A program made the translations under genes and the position numbers. A stretch of DNA of 64,000 nucleotides from positions 1 through 64,000 of the forward strand of contig JAPDRN010000067.1 of NCBI GenBank assembly GCA_030247855.1, in the 5' to 3' direction. The DNA comes from Knufia peltigerae. Its lineage: Eukaryota > Ascomycota > Eurotiomycetes > Chaetothyriales > Trichomeriaceae. Position 1 is the stretch's first letter. The number at the start of each line of letters is the position of its first letter. Below the pieces are notes generated by a model. The model saw only the letters and a program-made list of their open reading frames with translations. It had not been told where the DNA came from and made no database searches. Below are positions 1-10,771 of this stretch, piece after piece.

Positions 1-458
1 AACAACAACGCCGCACAGTCCAGTATTGTCCAGTATTGGTCAGTTGCCGGCTCAATCTCAAAACATTCCCGTTCTACCGCGTACTTGCAATCTGAAACGA
101 TGCAGGAACGAAAAAAACAGACGTGCGTTTACATCACGAAGGATTACGAAGTACCAAGCTCGGAAATTCTTTTTCTTATTTGTTCTCCTCAAGTCCAGTT
201 GATCTCGTAATCTAAAGTACAGTCAATCTGCCTGTGTGTGGATCTTGACTCTCTCCCTGATTTGTATAGACCCCCATGATCTTTGTCGTCGTCGTCGTCG
301 TCCAACTCAGTCAAGGGTAGAGCATATGTTGTAAGTACATGTAATTTTCGGTTTTCTCTCTCCCGCCCATCATCATTACTCTCTAAACCATTAAGAAATT
401 TCTACAAGACCTGATTGATCCGCGTAAACCCTAAAAATGAACCCATGGACCATGTCGA
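1..458. other. gene-free stretch with a GTC microsatellite
   Basis: No gene is supported here. About six GTC triplets stand near 285-302. The part next to 459 is probably the 3' UTR of the minus-strand gene that ends there. Confidence 0.5.
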
Positions 459-1745
459 CTATGATAGACCACAAGGAAATGATTGCATCCCCATAGGACC
501 TCCAAACACATCGAAAGAAAACATGTCGTCGTCGTTGTTGTTGTTGAGGGTCTTGATGGTTTCCTTCTGCTGCTGCTGTTGCTTCTCCTTCTCGATAGGT
601 TGAAAGCAACGTGCTGCTGTCTTTTGATCAAGTAAACCAAAATCGAGGTCACGTTCTTCATGTTCATGTTTATCAAATATTGTTGTACTGTCCAACATTT
701 GAACGTCGTCAAAGTTCCTCGGAGTTCTTTCTCTATTGTTGTTGTCGTTGTTGTCGTTGTTGTCGTCGCACCATCGTTCTTGTCCTTCTACTCGAGGACA
801 ATAGTCTTCTTCTTCGTGTGGTTGTTGTCCCGTCCAATTGTCATTCATCAGTAGTGATGGAACGGGAAGGTCTTCCCATTGACCTGTTCTTGATCGGAAT
901 AGGATCTCTTCACATGCCACCTTTTGTGCTTCTGTCGCTAAGAAATCCTCCATTCGGTTGCCAATGGGATTGGGTTGGTTCGGGTCTTGATGCAATGGAC
1001 ACTTTCGTGTTGCCATTATACGCTGCCGGAAAAAAAGTTCATCAATCACCCGCTTACTCACATGGATGTCAGGAGGTAGACAAAAGCTTACTTCTTGTGG
1101 ACTCGTGCCCTGGATGCATTCCGAACAGATCAACCCGTCGGGACACTTGCCGCAAGGAATGACGAATTGATAGTGCACGCAGATGCCGAGGCTTCGACAT
1201 TTGGCCCTGCACGGGTACTGGACGAAGAAGATGCACGGTTCGAAATGGTCGAGTGAGTGTCGTCGCATCTCTGGGTAGCAAGGTCGTTTGATGATGGGTG
1301 GATCAGGGTGCGAGATCTCTTCGGGTTTCGGCGTCACGAAGAAGTGACCGCGAGGGTATTCGATACTTTGAATGAAGAATTGACCGATCTCACGCTGGGC
1401 GTCCTCGCCGCCCGGGGCGTCGCGCCGCTGCGGAGCTCCGTTACTTCTCCTCGTGTTGGCCAGGATGGTGGAAGATGGCAATGTCCTCGTGCCGGTATTG
1501 GTGTTTGTCCACGTGTGAGTATTATTGTTTGGAGTTTGATATGACAGAAAAGGGTCTCTGACTGGTTCGCGGCCCTGAAGGGGAGAAGTTACTGGCATGC
1601 CATTACTGCCACAGAGTTGGTGTTTGCGCTGCTGCTGTTGGAGTCGGACTTTGAGATGGTGGTGATGTTGCCGGTGATTGTCATGTCCTCCCCGATTGCG
1701 TGCTGCGTGCAACAGCTCTGGAGTCAGGAGATGGGGAAAGTCCAT
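459..1745 (-). CDS. hypothetical protein, Cys-rich core with poly-Gln/Asn tracts
   Basis: A single uninterrupted 428-residue frame begins at a true ATG (complement 1743-1745). I do not recognise the family. The N-terminal third is low complexity (His and Gln runs, Asn/Thr-rich). The middle, about residues 165-225, holds a compact set of cysteines with CRAKC, CVHY, CGKC and CSEC in order, which resembles a small metal-binding or disulfide-rich module. The C-terminal third is acidic with Asp/Asn and Gln runs. No signal peptide or membrane segment is seen, so a nuclear or cytoplasmic protein is more likely than a secreted one. The Gln/Asn runs come from CAA/CAG-type triplet tracts in the DNA. 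Coding status rests on frame length and on a protein-like core without stops; the function is unknown. Confidence 0.65.
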   Translation of the reverse strand: MDFPHLLTPELLHAARNRGGHDNHRQHHHHLKVRLQQQQRKHQLCGSNGMPVTSPLQGREPVRDPFLSYQTPNNNTHTWTNTNTGTRTLPSSTILANTRRSNGAPQRRDAPGGEDAQREIGQFFIQSIEYPRGHFFVTPKPEEISHPDPPIIKRPCYPEMRRHSLDHFEPCIFFVQYPCRAKCRSLGICVHYQFVIPCGKCPDGLICSECIQGTSPQEVSFCLPPDIHVSKRVIDELFFRQRIMATRKCPLHQDPNQPNPIGNRMEDFLATEAQKVACEEILFRSRTGQWEDLPVPSLLMNDNWTGQQPHEEEDYCPRVEGQERWCDDNNDNNDNNNRERTPRNFDDVQMLDSTTIFDKHEHEERDLDFGLLDQKTAARCFQPIEKEKQQQQQKETIKTLNNNNDDDMFSFDVFGGPMGMQSFPCGLS

Positions 1746-2933
1746 CTATACTGAATCGGCACCTTGTACAAACCGTCAATGTCGGCAGCTATCCTGTTCG
1801 AATGCGAGGGTGGCACAACCGCAGTGTGATTGTTGCTCTTATGTCGAGAGAGACCAATACAGTCAATATTGTGGACATTTTTTTAACAGATTGGTTGGTT
1901 TGTCTTGAACGCAGACAGAACCTTTATAACCCTTTTTCCTTTGTCTCCTTACATCTAGACGAGTGAAGAAATTCCCCCGTGCTCACGCGGGTGTTTGCAT
2001 TATACTGCCGAACGGCGAAAAGAAAGAGTCACACGACCGACGGGGTAATTTATTGCAACACCACAAGGATATTGAAGTAGTAATAGGAAATCGAAGGCAA
2101 GCAACACCTTTCAGTCAAAGCTGTTCACCTGAACGAGTACCGAGCAAATGAAACGGCTCGTAAACGTGAATGGAGGGATGATTGCTCCGTAGATGGTGAT
2201 ATCGTCAGTGATATATCGACCCAAAACGCTTGCTGATGACGACGAAACCCTGGTAAGTGCAAAGGTCCAACTCACTGACCAAGGCCCCTACAGTCATCAA
2301 GTGACGACGTGCAATGGTAATGCTCACCGCACTCGCGATGTGACAGTTCGCCTAGTCATGGGGTGCCGCCTCATCCTCCCCTTGGTAGACGGAAAGCTTT
2401 TCGTTCTTCGCCAGGGACCTAATGTGACCTCAAACCGAGGTCATCATTGACTCGGGAGAGCTGAAAGGGGCAGTTCAAGGTATTGTCGTCAACTCTTTTC
2501 GGCGTTGATAGATATATGGTGCTGCAGATGACGACCGTCTTCATTCTGTTCCGAAGACATGCCGGTTGTTCCAGTGTCAAAGAAGCAGACGGGGGATGGG
2601 ATTGAGTGACACTTTCCCCGGGGGCTACGACACCCATATATGGACATGCGGCTGATTTTGCTTGGCAAGGGAATCAATTCAAGATCCAGCACCGGCGTGC
2701 TATAACCAACTCAAAGCTGTGGTCCGGAGGAACAGTGGCGCCACCGCGCCGATGATTTCGATATGCCTCGGTGAGCCGTATGTAGCCGAGATAGGAGGTG
2801 AAGGGGGAGAACGAGGAGAGATGATGGATCGTGCTCGCTCCCCTAAGTTTGGCCTAGGATCCCGTGACACTATTGTTCGTCTCTGCACCCCGACATCGCC
2901 CATAGCAATCAAGCATTTCGACCCTGCATATGA
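1746..2933. other. 1.2 kb without a supported gene
   Basis: It lies between the start of the Cys-rich protein gene and the end of the Zn2Cys6 regulator gene. The short frames here (up to 94 codons) have no recognisable domain and low-complexity composition. It probably holds the promoter of the 459-1745 gene and the 3' UTR of the regulator. Confidence 0.5.
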
Positions 2934-5420
2934 TCAAGAACCTTGAACCGTAGTCCACACGTCGCCGTTCAGCCAGTCTTCGGAGTCGTAAATAGCAACG
3001 TTGTTGTCGTTGTCTATGGTTGATGGCATTGCGCCAGTACTGATGAAGAATCGATCGAGTTCATCCTGCGCAAGACGTTAGCTTCGAAGAGACACACAGT
3101 AAGATGTTTGTTGGAAGAAGCATAATACCCAGTCAATATCCCCTGGTTCTGAGAACATATCTGGTACTTGCAGACCAAGCCCTGAAGTTTCAGCAGCATC
3201 ATTCTGTGTAGCAGTACAAGCCGTAGCCGAATTAAGGGTCGATTGCGATTGACAATTGACAGGGGTTGTTGTTGCTGTTGTTCTCGTCAGCCCGTATTTG
3301 GTCGAGATACCAAATTCGGGCCGGATCTTCGCAAGCATGGCAGCGAGTGCTTCACTAGCTTTGAGCGCTTCCACAGACTCTTCACTGTATTCACGCCAGA
3401 TATAATAGGATCTTTCGAGTGCCTTGAGCATCTCTTCACGACGGTCGCGGCCCCATATTGATTCATCATCCGAGACATTTGTCTGTTTGTTGGTCGCAGA
3501 AAGATGGACGTCCAGGCATATCAGCATTGCGGCCAAGAGCCAGTCATTCTTGGTGAATGACAACATCGTGGCTCCTACGCCAGACAAGCGCCCTCCTGGC
3601 TTACTTTCCCGGTGCCGGACGTGCTGATATTCGAGCATTTTCATGGCGGCGTCGACACAGGCCTGTCGGGATTGTTTGAAGTTTTGATCGAATCTGGCGG
3701 CCACCAGGCCCTTTCGGTGCAAAATGCAGAAACCGGTCAAGCAGATCTGATCTATGGCGAACCGGCACATCAAGGCAAACGCCGGGTCTATCAGTGAGTC
3801 TTCAATCGGACGGATCTGATAGTACTCAGGCACACTGGACCTTGCTGTTCGGAGCTGAGCATCTAGAGCTTGAACTGCCCCAGGTGAGGGATGAACATCC
3901 TGTAGATGTGATGCGATCTGGCCGAAAGCTTCGATGACCGGTACTTTTGCAAGATAAAAGGCCACGTGGGTGGTATTGTCGACAGGCCGACTTTGAGGGA
4001 GAAGTTTGGTATCCTCGTCAAAATCATCTTCCCGAAGGTTTCTCGGCAGAGTAGTGTCCACCTGTCTGTGCAGTATCATTGAGGGTAGACCCATTTGGAA
4101 GGACAATAGTACGTCACCATGGACGATACTCAACCACAAACGCCGCCTCATTTCGGCCTGAAATGGGGATAGATTGCTGAAGTGACGTGGATCTCGATGA
4201 AGTTTAAGCATAAGGGCAACTCGGACAATAGTCCCAGTGAGGATGTAGAAGTTCGCCTGAGGATCCAGTGACTGAAAGTATTCAGCCTCAAGATGGGTGA
4301 GCATACCCTGCAGAAGATGAATGTCACCCTTGGCATAGTCATCCAAGGTAAGGCATTGCAGCGCGCAATGTCTAAATGTGGACACCATATCATCTGGGTC
4401 GAGTGCCGGGTTCGAAGCATCGTTGGGAAGCTGGCGGGAGACCTGTACAGTTAGCTGAAGCATTGAAAAAAGAAGGCCTAGCCAGGTTATCGAAACGGCG
4501 GCAGGATTCTTCCAGAAGTTGGTGTACTGAGACAGATGTCAGCATCATGTCTTCTCTGTGCTAGGATTGAATGATTTACTTCGCGCTGAAACTGCTTAGG
4601 ATGAACCACGGCTAGAATAGTCAGTCTCTGGGAGAAGAATTACCATTGCCGGAAATCCTCACGTCTGAAAAATGCCAGCATCTCAAAATATTTGGCCACC
4701 ATCCTGTCGACCCGAGGTCGTTCTGGGAGACATGAGAGCAATGTTTCAAGATCCTGGCGATGTTTGACTCCATATATGATATCCCAGACCTTTGGTGAGG
4801 ATTTTGCAATCTGGAGTTTGTCAATGTCGCGTTTGAGAGACTCGTCGTTTTCCTCAAAGTAGTCCTTGATCTCGGAGATCTAGGAGGCCTCGGTTAGATC
4901 GAAATCTTTCAAGATACCAGGCATTTCTCACATCCTCCAGGATCGAATCCCATTTTGTTGTCGATCGACGCACCACAGCCTGCCTTTGAACATCGTCTTG
5001 TGGACGTTGTTGTCCAGTCTCTTCACCTTGCTCGTGATGAGCACGCGGGATGAAATCGCCCTTTTCGGAGCCAAGAGAGGCCTCGTTTCTTTCGCTGAGC
5101 TCTAGTAAAACCGACTCCAGGCGGTTGATGCTCTCTTTGACCTTGACAGGCTTGCGAGGACCACGTCTCGCGAAGTCCGGGTACACACATCCCTGCAGTG
5201 CATTTTTCCTGAGACAATTTTCACAAGGCCTTCCTCGGTTACATTTCAATCTGTCCGCGACTCAGCAGGCGCACATCAACTGCATTCATGGCATCACCCA
5301 CTTTCGTTGTCTGCAGGGCGTGCAGGAAAGTTGGCGGCGATTTCGGGTGCCAGCTAATGATGCCTCGGCGAGAAGAGCCTGGACATCAGACTCAAGGCGC
5401 GACCTCGCCGACGGGTCCAT
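2934..5420 (-). CDS. Zn2Cys6 transcription factor with fungal-specific TF domain (6 exons)
   Basis: Built as join of 2934-3065, 3129-4526, 4580-4611, 4663-4879, 4932-5250 and 5302-5420, giving 738 residues. The first intron (5251-5301) interrupts the zinc cluster; splicing restores CTPCRQRKLKCNRGRPCENC at about residues 34-53. A basic linker and a coiled-coil-like segment (INRLESVLLELSERN) follow. The middle is the fungal_trans region, with PVVHPKQF and EYTNFWKNP restored across two short exons, then a regulatory helical domain (RRRLWLSIVHGDVLLSFQMG). The last exon gives an acidic tail. All introns are 51-63 nt and keep frame; that of 4612-4662 has a CTGAC branch site. Known role of the family: DNA-binding pathway regulator in the nucleus. 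It may control the nearby SDR, but that is only proximity. Its specific target is unknown. Confidence 0.85.
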
Positions 5421-5630
5421 TTATCGGCCCAAGAACTAGACCGCGACGCAATTATTGATGGTCCTTAGACGAGCGTAACTGTAGCGGAGAAGAACGACAT
5501 TGTGGCCAATGTAGCAAGGAGGAAAGAATTGATTAAGGTGGCCAATGCTCTTCAGATTAGGTGTTTTGAAATCTAACATGGGCCCCCTAATAAGCTTATC
5601 GTGCCACCGATTCGACGCCCCGGATAAGCA

Positions 5631-5918
5631 TCACCACAAGGCTTTGATTCCCTGGACCAGCTGGTGGGATACAGAGTCGTGCTTTCCCCGTGGCCTCTCA
5701 TGTGCAATATGGCCCCCATAAGTGTATAGTTGTACTGGGGTATTGGAGAGGCATCGGATATCTCCAAGAAGCAAAGCCCCGGTGGCCTGTCCCTGACCAT
5801 TGAACTCACAGTGATTCTGTACTCTGGTATCCCCCAAGACCTCGGATACGTTTACGCTTTGGGTTCGGCAAGAATGAGCCATGGCACCAACCATAGAAGA
5901 CAGCGATGCGAGTAGCAT
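5631..5918 (-). CDS. small putative secreted protein
   Basis: A 95-residue frame from an ATG at complement 5916-5918. The first 14 residues (MLLASLSSMVGAMA) look like a cleavable signal peptide, followed by a mature part of about 80 residues with three cysteines. An in-frame GTG lies five codons upstream but is not a credible fungal start. It is transcribed away from the SDR at 6135, so the two would share a promoter of about 216 bp, which contains an AT-rich TTATAATTAA element near 6008. No family is recognised. A spliced C-terminus cannot be excluded. The evidence is signal-peptide composition and an open frame only. Confidence 0.4.
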   Translation of the reverse strand: MLLASLSSMVGAMAHSCRTQSVNVSEVLGDTRVQNHCEFNGQGQATGALLLGDIRCLSNTPVQLYTYGGHIAHERPRGKHDSVSHQLVQGIKALW

Positions 5919-6134
5919 CGGCCACCAGACCACGAGCGTTCACCCCGCCAATCGGCCAATGGCTGGTTCTTATGTAACGAGGACGAAGGGCGAAGTTGGC
6001 TGGTGTTATAATTAAAGGCTGATCATTCTGTCCATCTTTCGGAACTTATTGAGCCTGTCTATACCTTGTCGACTGGCACCATCACTTGCCAGGCTTACCG
6101 CGTTTGATCACCATAACAGAGGTGATTTTTAGCC

Positions 6135-6989
6135 ATGGACAACTTTTTCAGTGACAAGACATATGCCATTTCCGGCGGTGCAAGTGGGATCGGCCTTGCA
6201 GTCAGCAAAGCCCTCCTGCGTCAGGGCGCGAAGGTGTCGATAGGCGACATACGCATTGATGACACAATACTGCAACAGCTGGCAACAGAAGCTCCTGGGA
6301 TCCAATGGCCAGGCAAGACCGAGGACAGGATCTTGCTGAAGAAGGTCGATGTTCGCTCGAGAGAAGACGTCGACAGCTGGATCAATGAGACCATTGACAG
6401 ATTCGGTGCTCTCGATGGTGCAGCCAACATGGCTGGGACGATTCCGAGAGACCACAACATCGGGACCATTGAGACAATGGAGGACGAGGACTGGGATTTT
6501 GTCTTCGGAGTCAATGTCAATGGTATGAAGAACTGTCTTAGAGCCCAGTTGAAGTACATGGGCAAGGATGGTAGCAAGCACGGCAGCATAGTCAATGCTG
6601 GAAGCGGACTGAGTTTGGAAGGCAGAGAAGGAACCAGCGCCTATACTGCAAGCAAACATGCAGTGTTAGGTTTGACTCGATGCGTTGCGAAGGAGGTGGG
6701 AAAGAGAGGGGTCAGAGTGAACTGCATTGCGCCGTAAGTTAAATATCCCTCTCTCAAAGCAGACATGGAAGCCATGCTGATCAGAAGTAGAGGCTTCACA
6801 GAAACGCCATTGATGAAGCAGTCAATGAGCATCGAAGGGTCCGAGTCCAAAGAGGACTTTTCAGTCACAGCATTGGGTAGGTTGGCTCAGCCATCGGAGA
6901 TTGCTGACACGATTGTGTACTTGCTCAGTGATAAAGCGAGTTTTGTCACTGGTGCTTGTATTTCAGCGGATGGTGGATGGCATTGTTAG
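6135..6989 (+). CDS. short-chain dehydrogenase/reductase, classical type (2 exons)
   Basis: Exons 6135-6733 and 6785-6989 with a 51-nt GT-AG intron give 267 residues, the normal SDR length. The nucleotide-binding motif SGGASGIG is at about residues 13-20, and an AANMAG stretch sits near 96-101 in place of the usual NNAG. The catalytic Ser is in NAGSGLS (about 157) and YTASK supplies Tyr170 and Lys174. The second exon carries the usual C-terminal GRLAQPSEIADTIVYLLSD and FVTGACISADGG. It probably oxidises or reduces a secondary alcohol or ketone with NAD(P)(H) in the cytosol; the substrate is unknown. An acceptor at 6762 was rejected because it would make a 29-nt intron and leave the frame. Confidence 0.9.
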
Positions 6990-7309
6990 TCCGTCATCAG
7001 TACTTCTCAACGGCATCCCCCTATCCAACGATGATACTCGCTGTACCTTAGCCTGATATTTGTCGCCCGTAGCAAGTAGCTCCTGTATTCGGTGGAATGG
7101 GGGAGGGCCATTGAGTGTTCATCATCTTTGAGAGAAAATAGGACTGCCCTCAGCCTCGTCGAGCCCGATCGACGTCTGTATACCGAGCTTCAACCGAGCA
7201 GCCGAGATGGACAACCTAAACTCATTTTCTCCAACTGGTATTCCGTACTCGGTGGACGTTAACATTGTCGACAACAGTGTTCTTGACGTTGCCTCGATGC
7301 ATTATTAAC
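6990..7309. other. intergenic, 320 bp
   Basis: 3' flank of the SDR and 5' flank of the thioesterase-like gene. I see no gene or clear element. Confidence 0.5.
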
Positions 7310-8167
7310 ATGACCGTTCAACGCGCCGTCCAGCATGCCTCACGGACGGTGTGCTCCGTAAAACCCGACCCCTTCCGACCCCGTCATTACTCCTCTCGAA
7401 CATCGCTCCCCGAGGGAAGCAGGTCAGCAATCTCACCGCGCTGGCTGTCGGACACAAAGGCCCGTATAGGAAAATGCATCACCTTCGGCATGCCGGAGAG
7501 CCTCGTCGACGAGGCTGGGCGGATATTGCGCGTCTTAGGCCGGGACTGGCGTGAGCTTGTCGCTGGCAGCGAGGGCTATCTGACAGACCCCAAAAGAGCT
7601 GGTCTACACCGACACAACATCGTCTGGGGCGAGCAAGACTCGATGGGCCACGTCAACAACGTCATGTATGTGCGATATGCGGAGAGTGGAAGGTGCAACA
7701 CCATGCGCAATTTCGCCAAATACGTTGATCCCCAGCACCGGCAAAAGTGGGAAGATATGCTAACGAGCCGCGGAATCGGACTGATCCTCAAGAGTATCAC
7801 GGTGGACTTCAAGTTCCCCATGACTTGGCCGGACAGGATCTCCGTGTATCATAAACTCCGGACTTGTCCAGACGAGAAGACGACGTCGCTGATATTGGAC
7901 GTGCTGATTCTCTCGGAGAATCGCCAGCGCCCGGCGGCACGCTGTCTGGAGGACGTCGTGGTGTACGACTACAGGCTCGGCAAAAAAAGCCCGATGGAAC
8001 CTTTCATGGTTGAAGAGCTGAAAAACACATTCGAACTGCAAGAAGCGGCGAAGAGAGAAAACCATGCCAGAGTTGTCCAGCTCGAGAATCAGGTTCGAGA
8101 GCTGGAGAAGCGGACTTGGGACCGCCCGGATGCGAAGGAGGACTTTGGAATTGCTCAGAAGTCATGA
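7310..8167 (+). CDS. hotdog-fold acyl-CoA thioesterase-like protein, probably mitochondrial
   Basis: A single exon of 285 residues from the ATG at 7310. The open frame starts earlier at 7265, but only with TTG. The N-terminus (MTVQRAVQHASRTVC) is basic, Ser/Thr-rich and lacks acidic residues, as in a mitochondrial presequence. The central part contains WGEQDSMGHVNNVMYVRYAE, the hallmark of the 4-hydroxybenzoyl-CoA thioesterase-like hotdog group with the Asp-x-x-Gly-His-Val-Asn-Asn core. It is followed by the strand KSITVDFKFPMTWPDRISVY. The C-terminal 60 residues are charged and probably coiled coil. Known chemistry of the fold is thioester hydrolysis; the acyl substrate cannot be inferred. 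It may also be an inactive structural relative, as some mitochondrial hotdog proteins are. Confidence 0.8.
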   Translation: MTVQRAVQHASRTVCSVKPDPFRPRHYSSRTSLPEGSRSAISPRWLSDTKARIGKCITFGMPESLVDEAGRILRVLGRDWRELVAGSEGYLTDPKRAGLHRHNIVWGEQDSMGHVNNVMYVRYAESGRCNTMRNFAKYVDPQHRQKWEDMLTSRGIGLILKSITVDFKFPMTWPDRISVYHKLRTCPDEKTTSLILDVLILSENRQRPAARCLEDVVVYDYRLGKKSPMEPFMVEELKNTFELQEAAKRENHARVVQLENQVRELEKRTWDRPDAKEDFGIAQKS

Positions 8168-8765
8168 AAACAACTCCCACTCCAGCGTCCCGGATCCAAT
8201 CGCTTGAACAGTCAGTCGGAAGAAAATGTCTGATGCGCATTGCTTTGCGCGGTACCTGAATCATTTCAATCTGAGACAGGACTGACAATTCCAGAACCCT
8301 TTGTAATCCACTTGCTTGGTTGTATCCTGCCTTCAGCATCGAAGGTGTGCGTTGCTTCCCCTTGAGATATTTTCCTACTACAGTTTGATACTGGTGACAG
8401 GGCATTAGAAGCCAATCTTCCAACCGTCTTCCAAGCATGCTCTTTCTGCTCGAGGACCAAAGATATGAACCTGAGATAACACGAAAACGACCAGCAACAA
8501 ATTCATGGTATTTGCAGCAAAATCAACCCGTAGCGAATGGGCAAATCAGAGCTCGCGGCCCATGGGGGACCCAAGATTCCTGGAAATCTATACAACAACT
8601 TTTGAAAAACTGATACACCAGTTATACAAGCTATATTTTGGTAGGAGTCTAAGGTGCGTGGTGCTTGTATATTCAAGAGCCCACAGCCGACTAGCGAACA
8701 ATTAAAGAAAGAGACGCCCCCGATATATCCAATCCTTATCTTACCAAAGCAGAGATACCCAACGT
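8168..8765. other. convergent 3' intergenic region
   Basis: It lies between the ends of two convergent genes. It is AT-richer than the flanks, with no supported gene, and presumably holds both 3' UTRs. Confidence 0.5.
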
Positions 8766-9946
8766 TCATTCAGAAGACTTCTTCTTGATACTACCAAATC
8801 TCTTCTTGAGACCCCCACTCAGCCTCTTGAAACTTCCGCTTCGACCAATTTGGTTTTCGTCATCCCAACTGCTGCGTGGCGCAGCGCCAGACGAACTTCG
8901 ATGACGGCTCTTCGTCTCCATCTCGATGCCGCCATCAGCGCTGACTTTTTCGTCGTGGATGTGGTGCTCTTTGAGCGCCTTCTCGATGCTGTAGCTTGGT
9001 TCGCCCTTGCCTTTGATATCTTCAGGTAGGTACTGTATCCCTGGCCAGCGCTTGTAAGCCCCGCCTTCTGGCCCACCTTCGATCATCATATTGTCACCCT
9101 CCCGATAGTTGTAAATATTGCCCATACGGTCGGTATCTCCAGGTGCATAGGTCGCTACCCCGTCTAGAGGACGATGGCGGACCACGCTGTCGATTACCCT
9201 TTCCTTGGGTGTCGCTTTGAGGGCTTCGGCATTCGAATCAGCCAGGGCTGCTAGCGGAGAATTGGACGAGTTGTTTCTGGCGAACAAGGTAGCATCGTAA
9301 GGTCCGCCATGATGCCATGCAGATCCACCACTGTGATCTAGACTGTCGATAGTGTCTGGCTGGATGTGATGCTTTCTAGTGGCATAGCGAGAGCGGTCTG
9401 CGACATGTTTTTCCTTTGTCAGAGTGTCCAACGGCCGGTGTGACTTGTCGCCGGGATAACGTTCCGTCAACGAGCTGCCTCTTCTGCGACCGGGCCTGTG
9501 TTCTCCGAACGCTTCTTGTCTGTGGCTCGGCGAACGAGGAGAACCTGAAGAGAAAGCTCCATTCGGGCTGTTTGCGGATGGCGGCGGAGAAGGATAGGCA
9601 GTTGCCGGAGAAGAGGAATTCCTATATGCATTGCCATTGCTATGAAGAGAGACACTTCGTTTTACTTCTGTTGTGCTAATATCGGATTTGGAGCTCTTGT
9701 GGAATGGGTTGTTCTTCGACAATCGCCGTCCCGAGTACGTTCTGCCTGGAGGGGTCGCCTTAGGCGCCGCAGACGGACCGCCACGGAATGCATTACCGGG
9801 GCCATCTTCTTGAGAAGGCTCGGGCGCATTGAGGGGATCAAGAAGATATTTCGAGGCCTGGAAGAACAAAATGTCAGCCTCTTGCAAAAGCGATCAGTCA
9901 CGGGCTACAAGCGGCGCACCCATTCTTTATCGTCGGAGGATTCCAT
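8766..9946 (-). CDS. pal1: Pal1-family cell morphology protein (2 exons)
   Basis: Exons 8766-9857 and 9920-9946 give 372 residues. The 9-codon first exon (MESSDDKEW) joins directly to ASKYLLDPLNAPEP across a 62-nt intron with a CTGAC branch site. Family signatures follow in order: NPFHKSSKSDIS, RPLDTLTKEKHVADRSR, KKH-like RKHHIQPDTIDSLD, and SAWHHGGPYDATLFARN near the middle. The C-terminus is strongly basic and Ser-rich (GGLKKRFGSIKKK), suited to membrane or cortex association. In fission yeast Pal1 localises to growth sites at the cell cortex and helps keep cylindrical shape, and yeast relatives link to early endocytic sites. A similar cortical role is inferred here. The long linkers are disordered and probably phosphorylated. 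Confidence 0.88.
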
Positions 9947-10771
9947 CTTGGTCTGGCAATCCGAGGACTCTTTGGATATAGGATGTATTCAAGATGCTCG
10001 ATGGATAGACGATGCAATTCGATCTAAATGAGATAGGAAAAAAGACGATTATGACCGGGTGGTGTTGCGGGCGGGAAGTGCAAATAAAGAATCGAAATGC
10101 ACTGAGAGCTTGTGCAGCTGCTTCGCTACATTCACAACCTATTTACGGCACTGTTCAGTGGTACGAGTCCAACCAGGCGGGAGTGTTTAGGCACTGACAA
10201 TGTCATAGTGGGTAAGAATCGGCGCCTAGCGAACCGGGGTCAGTCGCTAGAGCAGTTGCACTATTGGCTACGTCATGCACAATTCATTCTTTCCCACACC
10301 TTCTTGGGACAACAATACGATGACCCGGACGCGCAAAGCAGAAAAGCCTCCGTTCCTCTTTCATTCAATCACCATCTTATCTATTTACATAAAAATTGGT
10401 GCTTAGGCCATTGTCTCCCACATTGAAAGACCCATGTATCTCGCGGGCATATGATTCGTCCCGTGTCGAATACACCACATCGCTTTGCGAGTCGGAAAAC
10501 CGACAATATAGCTGGAGAGTGCCACATATCCAAGGCCAACTGAGACATTCACGCCATTGTCTTCGTCACCAGCTTCCCGTGAGCTTCCTCCCTCACAAGC
10601 AATTATGGGTCTGTGCTGACGTGCCCATAGACCCTACCTATTGCTGATCGCCATTTTCTCCAGGGTCTGACCCTGCTCCGCCCGTCCATTTCTTTTCCCA
10701 ATTCCCAAGGGCTCCATGCGTCGAGTCTCCTTGGCAGGTACCATGTTCAGGTTTTCCTCGACTTGATAAAC
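9947..10771. other. divergent promoter region, 825 bp
   Basis: It separates the divergent Pal1-family and Usb1 genes. No coding frame here is credible. It should contain both promoters and 5' UTRs. Confidence 0.5.

Noticed and set aside
4612..4662. In-frame stop TAA in the first Zn2Cys6 gene as a sign of a pseudogene
   Set aside because: A 51-nt intron with a CTGAC branch site removes it and restores PVVHPKQF in frame.
6734..6762. 29-nt intron in the SDR at 6135-6989
   Set aside because: Too short; the 51-nt alternative ending at 6784 restores the SDR sequence.
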